Part shown: positions 22,785 through 36,799 of the stretch, one piece after another
Position numbering within the stretch: position 1 is the first letter of the stretch
Layout: each line of letters opens with the position of its first letter
Source of the DNA: Epiperipatus broadwayi
Lineage: Eukaryota; Onychophora; Udeonychophora; Euonychophora; Peripatidae
Direction of reading: 5' to 3'
DNA length: 64,000 bases
NCBI GenBank assembly: GCA_028023455.1
Contig: JAQFVV010000276.1
Span: 574,545 to 638,544 of the forward strand
The notes under the pieces: generated by a model
Database searches by the model: none
Told to the model about the DNA's origin: nothing
Seen by the model: the letters and a program-made list of their open reading frames with translations, nothing else
Position numbers and translations under genes: made by a program

Positions 22785-24240
22785 CTCAGCAAGGCTAGAC
22801 AGGCATGTTCTTAGATCACTTTCTTTAGCTTTATATAATAACTTTAAGAAAATGTCTTCAATAGGACCGGCCATCTCTCTATCAAATAATGCCTTATATC
22901 TAATCTTCCATATGATAAAATTTATGAAAGTGGCCAGGCGTATGGAGCCAAAATTTCAATTTTTGAATGCATCATTAAGGTAGACATTTGAAGAATAGTA
23001 TCCTATAATCCTCTGTAGGGCAATATTCCATAAATGAGTCCACCATTCACATTGATAGAGTATGTGTTCAATGGACTCATCAAATCTTCTACAAAGAGTA
23101 CATATTGCATCAATGTTCTGTCCCCTCTGATTACAAAGAAACATCTCAGTAGCCAAGGCTCCAAGGTTGACCTTAACCAAAAATTTCACAAACTTTGGTT
23201 CCAATTTCAGGAACTTAGTCAGCCTTATGAGATGAGGGATTGCAACTGGGAGAAGATTCTCTGTCCTAGATTTACCAGAGTGAACTAATTGATAAGAACT
23301 CCAGTATGATATTTTTTCATCAAACATGGAGCTAGAGCTTTTGGTGCTATTAAAGACAAGAGTCAATTGTTGTTGCATCCAGATATTTCTTTTAAGAGGG
23401 GGTGGGTGATTAGTGGGGAATATTTTTTCAAAAGGTATAGGACATTCTATGTTTGCTTTGTCTTTGAAAATTTTAACAATGACATTGTAAGTCCTCTGTA
23501 TCAGAAAAATTGTAATCGAGTGCAGTCCTAAACCATTAAGATATCTTGAGTTTTGCAAAATATTAAGACTTATTGCTGGTGTCTTCCCTCCCAGCACAGC
23601 TTTCTGCATAGAGATTCAACCTTACGGATGAAGAAAATTGTTGGTGAAAAACCAGCTAGATAATAAATAATTTTTGGTAAAATCACAGAAATAAGGAGTG
23701 CAACCTTTCCAAACAGAGAAAGATAAATTTTAGATAGTGAATTAACAGTATTTTCAATCTTTAAAATTAATGAATTTTCAAGTTCTTTTCTCATGGCTGC
23801 TGGAGAAGAAGCAATACTAAAACCAAGAAATTTCTGTGGGGGAGCTTTTAGTCTACCAGATATTTGCTTCCCTGTCAGGATGGACCACATTGCTGTCTTT
23901 GCTCCATTAATTCCCAGGCCAAATTCACATACAAACTGGTCAAAGAGTTCCTCAAGTCTAGAGAACTCATCCTGAGATGAGAGAAACACAACCATATCAT
24001 CCATATAGAAAATATGGCATATGTTCTCTCTCAATAAAGAAATATAAATCCCTGAAAGAAAAGACTCAATGCTCAACAGCAATGGCTTCATGTAGACTGT
24101 GAAGAGTAGTGCACTTAGTGGTGAGTCCTGAGGGGTGGATACACAAGGCCAAAAGCCAGGAGCAACTCTTCCATCAAGTGAGAGAAACACCTCTCTGTTA
24201 AGGAGAAGGTTCTCAATCATCTGAAGATATTTTGATTACA
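22785..24240 (-). pseudogene. Tx1/L1-like LINE ORF2 C-terminal half, frameshifted
   Basis: On the minus strand, 24220-23570 reads as the palm and thumb of a LINE reverse transcriptase: 'STPQDSPLSALLF' (normally RQGCPLSPLLF), the catalytic 'YMDDMVVFLSS', then 'PPQKFLGFSI' and 'LFGKVALLISVILPKI'. After a frameshift near 23600 the protein continues 'AVLGGKTPAISLNIL' and 'LNGLGLHSI' to the knuckle 'CTLCRRFDESIEHILYQC'. A second frameshift near 22955 leads to a further readable stretch to about 22785. An in-frame stop and loss of homology near 24235 mark 5' truncation, so the endonuclease is absent. The long thumb and C-terminal tail favour the Tx1/L1 side of the LINE tree; the clade is from memory. 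The YXDD motif is kept, but the copy is dead. Confidence 0.85.
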
Positions 24241-24749
24241 AATTTATAAAAATCAGAATTGAAAACACTTAAATGCTCTATTTAGTTAATCTTTATGGAT
24301 TTTTTTTTATCATTGTTTTGTGATTTTGACTAAAAATCGTTAAATTGATAAGAAGTCTTTTCTTAGTAAATACTGATTTTTCATCATAATTAATTAATTT
24401 TAGGTTTTATTTTATCATATGCACTGAATGCAGCCATAGCTTATGATAGAATTAAATTTTTACAGTAATTTAAAACATATTTTTTCTCCCATAGAAGCAT
24501 CAATAATTTAATTCCTTTTGAATTCTGATACATCAAATATTTTTTACAAGATTATAAAACTATCAGTTTGTTGCTAAATGCTACTTTCATATGGCTCTAT
24601 TATTAAAAAAAAGACATTATTGGTAATCTTTTTATTTATTTATTTTTACAGGTTGCAGAGATAAATAAAATGTTATCCAGATACATCTGTGTATAATTAA
24701 TTGTAGTAAAAATGCAAATACCAAACTTTAGCCATTGTCACACTAATTA

Positions 24750-25025
24750 TCAACTGGGTAATAAATATTATGAAAATAGTTGTAAAGATGCTGTAAACAT
24801 TGATGTATAATAATGTTGTATTAATAGTATAAGTTTCAGAAATTATTTAGATTAATGCAAATTATCTTTTATTTGAAAAAATTTTTTAAAAAGTCATTAA
24901 TTTATATTTCTGATATTTATTATTTATATCTGTTCTTTATTAACAAAATGTTCATTATTATTATATTCCAATGTTTACAGCGCCTCTACAATAAACTATT
25001 TTTATCATATTTATTACCAGGTTGA
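24750..25025. mobile_element. MITE-like element with ~53-bp terminal inverted repeats
   Basis: The left end (24750-24802, starting 'tcaactgggtaataaatatt') is inverted at the right end (24969-25025, finishing 'tttattaccaggttga') with small indels. The interior is about 165 bases, AT-rich and non-coding. A decayed relative lies at 8457-8870. It is probably a non-autonomous DNA transposon; target duplication is not resolved. Confidence 0.75.
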
Positions 25026-26480
25026 TGACAAATGTTACCTGGACAAAACATTGGTATATATATATTTTACTCCAATTAATTATACACGTGATATACCAAG
25101 ATAAGGTTGTATATATATATATCTTTTAGAAAGATTTAATTTTAAACTCTTTTAATATTTGAAAACATGTTTAATTAGTAAAACATAAGAATATTACACA
25201 GAGAATTAGAAAAAAATTAAAAGACTATCTCATATGGCAATAGCAGATAATGCAAAAGACAAACCAGTATGATAAACCATAATATAGATTTTGAGATTTT
25301 GTATATTTAATAGCACTCTAATTATTATTATTTTATTTTGTTGTAATCTTATCAATAAGCTTATATTAAATTTTATAGTTGCTTATTTACACAGCTTCAG
25401 TTTTAAAAATATTAGTTGCAAATAAATCTGAAGATGTTAGTATTACACAGACCTTTTAGCCAAAGGCAATAGCCTTTTACATAATTAACAACAGCCTGTT
25501 TGAATGATAATACCATGATTGGGGTAGCCTTGCTATTAATAAAAATGAAAATTTCTGATTGACAGTGTTTTAGTCCAAGGCTAAGTAAAGAAAAATTGGA
25601 ATTATCAGCAATTTGTTTACAAATTATATTTATGCAATATTTTTGTAAAAGACTTATTTCTACACGAAAAAATGGCATCACCACAAAAAGATTTCCTTTA
25701 AAAACATTTCTTTTTTAAAATTTTTAGTTGCCAAAAGTAGAGTCATCTTTGTCAAATGGTACAATAATTATTTTTTTAAAATTTAATAGCATTAAATAAT
25801 ATTTTAGTTTTAATATTTTTTCTTTCTTTAATTATAATTAAACCTAAATTTATCATCTTTTAATAACATAGAATTAAAATATTTCATATTTCATTCTACT
25901 AATGTTTTCAGTAAAAAAAACAATTATCTAATGACTATCTAATATTTTATTGTAGTAACTTTTTGAATGAATAAATTTATCTAATGATGCCAAGCTCCAT
26001 TGTTGGAGATAATATCTCTATTTAAAATTTTATTTTCATATTTTTAAAATATCAAATATTAACTTTTAAAGTATCTATCACTTGAAAGCATATCTTTATA
26101 ATAATTAATGTTAGAATTATCTATTATACAAAAAAAGGTTTAATTGTAAATATAAAATGTTCAAATATAAAGAAATATTAATGAAAAACTCACTAGATTC
26201 CATTAAAAATTAAAAAATAATAGTTTTTAATCTTATAGAATTAAAAATGTTATTATATTTGATAATCCTTATATACATCCAGGGCATCAAATACTAGTGG
26301 TAATTTTGTCTACTCTCACCAACCTGGTAAAGTGTGGACCCTGAAATAATCAATAACAGCATTTAGATCATTGGTCAAAACTGGATGTTACAAATAATGT
26401 TGAAAATTACACTGTATTTATATGTACATAAATAATTGAAATATATATATATATAAACAACTGAATCTATACATACTTAT
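25026..26480. other. Non-coding tract, nothing recognised
   Basis: AT-rich sequence. A minus-strand open frame at 25412-25684 has no motif and no protein-like composition. No other structure was seen. Confidence 0.5.
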
Positions 26481-26484
26481 ACTT

Positions 26485-26485
<1 letters not shown>

Positions 26486-26535
<50 letters not shown>

Positions 26536-26611
26536 CATACATACATACATACATACATACATACATACATACATACATACATACATACATACATACATAC
26601 ATACATACATA
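26486..26611. repeat. (TA)n(CATA)n compound microsatellite
   Basis: About 45 bases of TA followed by about 80 bases of the tetranucleotide CATA. Reading frames through it, giving poly-(CMYV) or poly-(IY) peptides, are artefacts. Confidence 0.98.
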
Positions 26612-26978
26612 AACATGACCATTCCAACACATTAAATAATTTATTTAGATTATGAAATATAGATAATAAGAATATATACTGACAATTATACAAATTAAAA
26701 ATCAAAACTCAAAAGAAAAGGGAATATTCTGCTTTGACCTTATAATTAAATTTATGATTATATGTGTGTGTGTATTTAAAAAATTGTATTTATATAATGT
26801 TTTGGTATAAACTCATTGTAATTATTCAAATATAATTGAATAGCTTTCTAATGTTAGCAACTGATGATTCATTTTTAAGTTAAAATGGATACTTCTTTAA
26901 CTTCTTTCTCCTTCATGTATATTGAAAATTATCTACAATGCTTTTATTAGAAGAGATGAAGTTTTAATCAATCAGAAA

Positions 26979-26979
<1 letters not shown>

Positions 26980-27066
<87 letters not shown>
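26980..27066. repeat. (TA)n microsatellite ending at a transposon-like terminus
   Basis: About 86 bases of TA. Its right edge runs straight into TTGTACTGGGCACAC, which resembles the right terminus of the ~2-kb elements. Confidence 0.97.
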
Positions 27067-27069
<3 letters not shown>

Positions 27070-29485
27070 ACTGGGCACACCTCTACCCTGTTCTATCTTT
27101 TATCATACATATCAAATATGAAGTAATTGTACCACCTCAGATGAGATCTCAATAATAATTTTCATAGAAATACGAATTTTATAATTTAATTTATATTAAT
27201 ACATTATAAATCAAGCAATATATTGAACCATGGTTGATTATTTCATTACCATGCCAATGGATGTCAAAAGGTTAATCACTGTATATCTTTGAAAGACCAT
27301 GAATAATTCACATCTTTACGTGCCACTCCCAGACAGAGAAAATCCCCGACTGGAAGGATGTACAACTCCCGATCCATTACATAACATATACCAACTTTCT
27401 AAGACCTGATAAAGTCATATCCCTTTACGCTATGCTCAGCCCTCTTATCTCAGGTTATATAAAAATAAATTTTAAAGCTGCTCTTGGAATTATATTTACT
27501 TTATTATATTTTTAGGAAATGAAAGAAAATAAATATAAGAACAATAAAATAAGTTATAAAATATTTATTACACATATCAATTAACATTTCTTAAACTCTA
27601 TTATCTCACCAAAAATTGCACAAATAAAATAAAATAAGATATTATTTAGTCCATTTTTCCTTAATTCATAAAAATGTTTTGGATGAAGTGGTCTGAGTTC
27701 TATACTCACACATATATTTTAGGCAATATAAGAAGTAATATGAGATTATTAAATATTCGGTCATACCTATATGCTCATTTCTGCATTCATTCCACAGTTA
27801 ATGGTATGTTAAAATTATACATTTTAAAACTAAATGTGGAAGAAAATGATTTAACATACATGCACTACCAAAATATAAATGAGATCTTTGGTATAATGGG
27901 GTTTTAAACATCTTATAACTGTATAATATAAACATACAAGTAATATTTAAGGAAATAGTATTAAGATTAAAACATATTTTACTCTCTGGTATCTTGAGAT
28001 GTCATCTGAACTTGGGGTCTCTGAACTTGCTATACAGATCTGTTTACTAGGGTGGCAAGGACTTTTTTCTTTCATTCTGTTGGTTAGATAAACTTCATCA
28101 TCAATATCTGATGAATATAGGTGGCTACATTTTAATGGCTTGGGCATAGCTGGATGGGTGCACTCAAGCATGCTTCTTTCCCATAATTATCTCAATGGTT
28201 GATGAAGAAATGGTCTTCATCTTGAGTTTGTTAATGCTGAGGCATTCCGATGAACACTGTTATTACTTTATTATAAATGAATTTAGTAGATGCTCAGCTT
28301 TATGTTCTTTCTGAACAGTTCATGTCTTCTAGATTGCGGCCTGGATATGAGGCAAGTGCAGATTTCAGCAATCCCAATTTTCTCCATATTGCATGTAGCT
28401 ATCACCATTCAATTATTAGGACAGTAATCCATAGCAATGGTATTCCGCATAAGTAATCTCTGCATTAATTTGGAGACCTTGGAAGACTAAAAAAAACGTC
28501 CTGCACTTGGTGAACAGTATATATAGCACAACCATTATTACATAGCCAATCTGGTTACTCCCCTTTTCGAATAATTTCCTCCAACTTTTATCTTGGTGGC
28601 TAATTGATCCAAAAATAATTCGCATACTTCCTTTTAAAGATTGTTATCTTTAATTAATTTTATATATTATTTTTAATTTAATTTTATCTCGGAGACTCAG
28701 ACCACTGTACTGATAAACATCAGTTTCAAATTTAAATACAAGGAAATTTTTTTTATTATGGAATAAAATTAAACATAGATATAAAACAAACAAACAAAAT
28801 TTTTCTATCTCTGCATTGGTGTCCAAATTCTTCAAACTCTTTTGTTTGTAAAAATAATAATACAAAGCAGGATGGCCATTAATACATTAGTGTCTTTTTA
28901 TATTTGGTAAATCAATGGCCACCTGATTTTTATTAATGCATTAACATAGAAAATCTTATGATTTAAAAATAAAATACAGATGCATTGGAACATTTGCAAA
29001 GACTTTTTAATTATTTTTTTATATTTTTATTTTCTTTATAACATGTTCCGACACATAAATAACTTTTTACAGAAAAAAATTAAAAAGTATATATAAAATT
29101 ATAAATGTAAGATATTTACATTTATTAAAATAAAATAAAATAAAACAAAACTATTGTACATATTTATAATATATTATGCGTCAATTTACAATTTGGGAGT
29201 TAATAGTCTTGAGTGAGTTTGGGTAAGAGATATATACGAAGACAATTTCATCCATTTTATACTGTTTATATCATAACTAAGTAAATTAATAATTGTACAT
29301 ATATCTATAACTGAGCTGTAGCTTCCACTACAGCCACCTTGTGTGTGCTCACTCATAGAGTGACTGGCACAATATATATGGTAAATATAACCTCTTTTAT
29401 TATTAATCTTTACAAAGATGTTTTCAATTTTAATTTCATGTAATAAATCATAATTTTCTGTGCTAAATGTTTATACTTAAACAAA
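27067..29485. other. No gene recognised; somewhat GC-richer patches
   Basis: Apart from the element-like terminus at 27066, there is a GC-richer patch at about 27240-27445 with no recognisable content. A minus-strand stretch at 27947-28625 holds two short open frames separated by stops. No domain could be assigned to them, though a very decayed transposon protein is possible. Confidence 0.4.
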
Positions 29486-29541
29486 TGCAATGAGTTAATC
29501 TTAAAACATTACATACAAATATTTAGCACTGTAAATTATAT
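29486..29541. repeat. Short direct repeat, partner at 29981-30040
   Basis: 'gcaatgagttaatcttaaaac' followed by 'attacatacaaatatttagc' and 'gtaaatta' recurs about 500 bases downstream at 29981-30040 with a few changes. The first copy lies just left of the hairpin at 29537, which suggests that the repeat belongs to a larger decayed element. Confidence 0.65.
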
Positions 29542-29699
29542 ATATACAAATACAAAAACTTATTAAGAACAAAGCTTTATTAATATTAGTAATATCTACA
29601 TTTATGATGATTATCTATCAAAAACTTCTGAGCACTACAGTATTGTTAATGCTAATAAAGTTTTGCTCTTAACAGTTTTTTTTGTATTTGTATATATAT
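29537..29699. repeat. Inverted repeat with ~50-bp arms
   Basis: The left arm (29537-29587, 'tatatatacaaatacaaaaa' then 'aagctttattaatatta') is inverted at 29650-29699. The 62-base interior is non-coding. MITE-like. Confidence 0.7.
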
Positions 29700-30040
29700 T
29701 ATACTCACAGAGATAAAAGATTTATAAATTGTATTCATTATATAATATTATAATTTAAATCATCATTGATAAAATTAAAAATGAAAGGGATTTAGTAATT
29801 GCCAGATATATATGTTAATCAGGTTTAAAAATATTTAAAAATAAATTTTTGATTGATTAAAAATTTATCTGTTCTAGGAAAAACATTGTAGACAATCGCC
29901 CTAATATATAAAGAAGGAAGAAGTTAACTCTAAATATGTATTGTCATTTGTTAACACTAGAGGGATATTCAATTACGTTTATGCAGTTGTAATGAGTTAA
30001 TCTCAAAACATTCCATATAAATATTTAGCTTGGTAAATTA

Positions 30041-31847
30041 TTATTTATTATATATATAAACATTTAAATTTAATTAATATATTTTTAACATGATTGGCTT
30101 ATGCTAAGCTAAATTTGTATAATAATATTATATTTTTTTATGAATAATTCTTTTAATATAATTACTATTTTGGATATATCCACATAGTTAAGCTATTTTT
30201 TCAAAGAAAAAAAACAATGAACTTTGAAAAATAAAAAGTAGTATTAGACTGGAAAAAATAATTTCATATATAGTATCAAGTTTATTATATCATATATATA
30301 TTGGAACCTTTTGATTGGTTATCCATGGTAAGAATGGCATATAAAATGTAAATTATACTTTCAAAATTTCAGATTTCAAATTAAGATAATAGTAATGCTA
30401 TAAACTTGGGTATAACAGTAACAAATGATTTAGTATATAAAGTTTAAAAAGAGAATTATGTAGAGATTTAATAATTGTTGTTATTTATAATCATTTATAA
30501 AATAATCTACAATATAATCTTAATACAGTAGATGCCGATCTAAATAAACATCATTACTTATAAAGTTAATTTGAATTTATTTTTAATATAGTCCTCCTTT
30601 AAAAAGTTAATGGCATAAAATCGTAGCCAGTGAAAGAAGAAATAATTATCTAACACAAGATAATATTTTTTTAAATTATCATAATCATAATATCTTTGTA
30701 TTTTAAATCCAATTAATAATATTATATATTAAAGATTTAAAGATATAATTTGAGTCAGAACTGTGGTTTTCAAGTAATGATTTAAATTAATTTTATTTAT
30801 AAAATATTTTTTGTTGATTTCAATTATTTTAAAATAGAAACAAAAAAACTCTTTAAATTAAAAATTCTACAAGTTGATTTGGGAGGTTGACCAATCAGAG
30901 TTAAGAAAATAATCTTCTGTCATCAATTACCCCAGATTTTTTTTAAAAAAATCATGTAGTCAATTAAAGTAAAAAGATTCAAGAACTATTAAAAAAGTAG
31001 ATAGCAGTCTCAATTTATTTTTTTCTATAAAAATCATAAAATTTAAATTATTTTGAAGACTTAAGCAGTACAATTGTATTCAAAAAAGCTATTTAAAGAT
31101 CTAAAATATTAAAAAGTAACTTTCAACACCATGGAGTAAGAAATTAGTCTTCATTGTGACCTGAAGTCCCAATCCTGACCATCTACCTATAGCAGAATAA
31201 TACCCAAGAAGTTTGAAAAGTTAAAGTTGTTTTAATCATGCCTAGGATAACCATGAAAAAAAGGAAACAGCTACAGTGCTTTAAAAAGATGCAACCACAT
31301 AAGAAAGCATTCATTTGTCTATATTGAGTTAGGTGTTTTTATTAATTATAAATTAAAAAGAAGAAACCATTCAAAGTTACTTAGAAAGAAACTTTTACAA
31401 ACTTATAAAATTAATTGGTTGAATGTTAAGAAAATAATAATAATAACAATTAATTGATCAAGAACTATAATTTTAAGAGAACTAAAATTCATTTGAATAG
31501 AATAATTGATATTTAAGAACCAGTTTAAAAAATTTAGAAGAAAATGTCAAGCTTATAATTAAGAATAAAAAAAATTGTAATAATATTTCTTATATTCAAT
31601 GAGCAAATGAACTTTTATTATAGTACCGTAACAACAGAAAACTATACTTGGAAGAATAAGTTAAAAGTCTGTGGAACTTTTAATAGGAAATGATAGTCAC
31701 AAAAATGGCATACTTGGAGCCAGAGAATTAAACAAATTTATCAGATGTATGTTTAAATTTTTACAAGTCTAATAAGTTACCAGAGGAGAAATGAAATGCA
31801 GAAGTAAACCTACTGAAATTTTAGTTAAACCTGCTTTAAAGCATGCA
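30041..31847. other. Non-coding tract, nothing recognised
   Basis: AT-rich, with no coding frame or repeat structure recognised, up to the (AAT)n array. Confidence 0.5.
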
Positions 31848-34580
<2,733 letters not shown>

Positions 34581-34781
34581 ATATATAATTATTCAAAACA
34601 ATACAATAATTAATACAGTAAAACAATATTTTAAAAAAAAACAAATGTATACCAATTTAATAGAAGTACTTTCAACTATCTATGTAGTCGTTGTCAACTA
34701 GATTCAAATTGTATTAGAAAAAACCGTTACAAATGTAAACAAAAAGTATTAATTATTGTATTGTTTTGAATAATTATATAT
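34581..34781. mobile_element. 201-bp MITE with perfect 36-bp terminal inverted repeats
   Basis: The 36 bases at 34581-34616 are the exact reverse complement of those at 34746-34781 ('attcaaaacaatacaataat' with 'attattgtattgttttgaat'). The 129-base interior has no reading frame. Perfect termini indicate a young non-autonomous DNA transposon. The flanks are TA-rich, so the target duplication is ambiguous. Confidence 0.88.
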
Positions 34782-36731
34782 ATTTTATTATAATTGGAAT
34801 ACAGACATTGATTAATAATTTATATATATATATATATATAATATCATAATTTAAAAGTATTATGTAATTTCAGAATACAAGTTACTAACCAAATATATTT
34901 TAAGTTTTTGTAATCCTAAAGGTGTCAATTACAGTGGGTGAATGATGGTGAGATGTAGCTTTGATTATAAGAAAATAAATATTCTACAGTAATTGTTGTT
35001 AACATAAGCATGAGAATAAATCTTAGGAAAAGTAGATTTAATTATTTAAGAGTTAGATAAAGAATAGATAATGAGTGTTAATTTTCATGTCTTATTATTA
35101 TAGTTAGATTAAGTTTCCAATGGGAGGTTAATGAAGGTTTGTAATAGTAAATATGTTTTTATTAAATAGTTGGATCCCAGTAAAATCCCCCTTGTGATTC
35201 AATTATTTAATTATCAATCTAATTGTTATATTGGATTTTAGAATAGAATACTTACGATCACTCAGATAACCATTGGATAGCACCAATTATTTTAAGTTAA
35301 TGTAATTTGGTTAATGTTTTTTTATTTTTAGGATTCTTAAATTGTAGATGAGTTGTTATTTCATTATTTAAATGAAATATCATGTTAGGCATTGGTTGTT
35401 GTGGGAGCTTTCCTAGTGATTATAATAGGATAGTATACTGTAGGATAATTGTCACAATAGCATTGCCATTATGAAGTGTATTTTATATACTTCTCAATGT
35501 TAAAATCTTTCCCTTGTAATCATTCCTAAACTCCATTTTATATTTTAATATTTAGCAAGATTTAAGCTCCATAAAGTGTCTTATACATTATTGTTGTTAT
35601 ACTTGATGGTTTATTATTGATCTAGTATAGTAGGGGTACAATAAAGAAGATAGGGTAAGGTAGTGATGTGTATTGGAAGAACTGGAAGGGAAGGTTATAT
35701 ATATATATATATAATTATATATATATATATATATATATATAAATATATATATATTATATATATATAATAATGTGCTCTTTTATCTAGGTCAGAATCAGCT
35801 CATTACAGTAAATTACTAAAAAAATTAAATTTAGAATGTGTTCTCTTTATGTAATGGTTATATTGTATTGATAATATCTTAAAAGTACAATTTAAAGCTA
35901 AATAAAAATATATAATGTTTAAAATTATGATAGATAACTTAAAAAAACTGTTACATAAAGCTAAAAATATTAATTACATATGGTTGGAAAAGCTGGCCAT
36001 AATAAATAATGCAGTTATAAATGTTTAAAGTATGTTTAAAAGTTAAATTTTAATAGTTTAAAACTTATAGTTAAATAAATGCTACATTTAAAATTATAAA
36101 TTATATTTAATAATTATAATTAATATCATATATTTTAAAAGTAAGTTTTATGGTAGTAAAAGTTATATTTAATTCTATATTTTCCAAATTATTCTTCCAA
36201 ATTTTGTATTATTATATTATTTTATTTAATATAATAAGTGTTGCAATTTATTAGTTATTTTCAAACAGAAAATCGGATACAATCTGTCTCAGCTATTAGT
36301 CATGTGACTTGTATAATATATGGTTATACACACATGCTTGCTAGTATTTGTATTAACAAAGTTCAAAATATTTCAAAAATTGCAATATAGAACTGAATAT
36401 ATTTATTTACCTATCACAAAAGCAAATATTAAATCAGTCATATAAAATGTTTTAAATAGTATTACAAGAAAAGTACAGCTAATAAAAGTTAAATATTTTG
36501 TTTTAAAATAAAATAGATAAATTAAACATTAAAGGTGGGATAAATTTATTAAATATTTTTTAAAGTCATTTTAAATGTTTAATTAATTTTAGTAAGGTAT
36601 AATAATTGATTTAAGATTAATATTTTAAGTAATATTTTAAAATTATAATGCATCATATTTTATTTTTGAAATTTAATTGTGTAAGACTGTAGCAATATGC
36701 AAATTCGGTATCAAATGAAAAGTAAAAATCC
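34782..36731. other. No gene recognised; TA-rich patch at 35697-35776
   Basis: AT-rich sequence with a broken TA array at 35697-35776. A short block at 35978-36014 is the inverse of one near 3345-3382. No coding frame was recognised. Confidence 0.45.
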
Positions 36732-36790
36732 ACCAATAGGATGAGGTATTTTGTAGGGTATAAATACTGTTGCAGTGGTGATCGATGTAA
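36732..36790 (+). promoter_or_regulatory. CCAAT plus TATA promoter-like sequence
   Basis: CCAAT at 36732-36736 is followed by 'gggTATAAATAC' at about 36756-36767 and a slightly GC-richer 'gttgcagtggtgatcgatg' where a start site would fall. The spacing fits a core promoter. No coding exon could be recognised downstream, and TATA-like strings are frequent in DNA this AT-rich. Confidence 0.2.
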
Positions 36791-36799
36791 TAGTAATTT

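Noticed and set aside
26484-26705. Open frame with repeated CMYV and IY
   Set aside because: Product of the (TA)n(CATA)n microsatellite.
27947-28625. Minus-strand frames of 69 and 74 codons, considered as a decayed transposase
   Set aside because: No family motif could be recognised and stops separate them; left unassigned.
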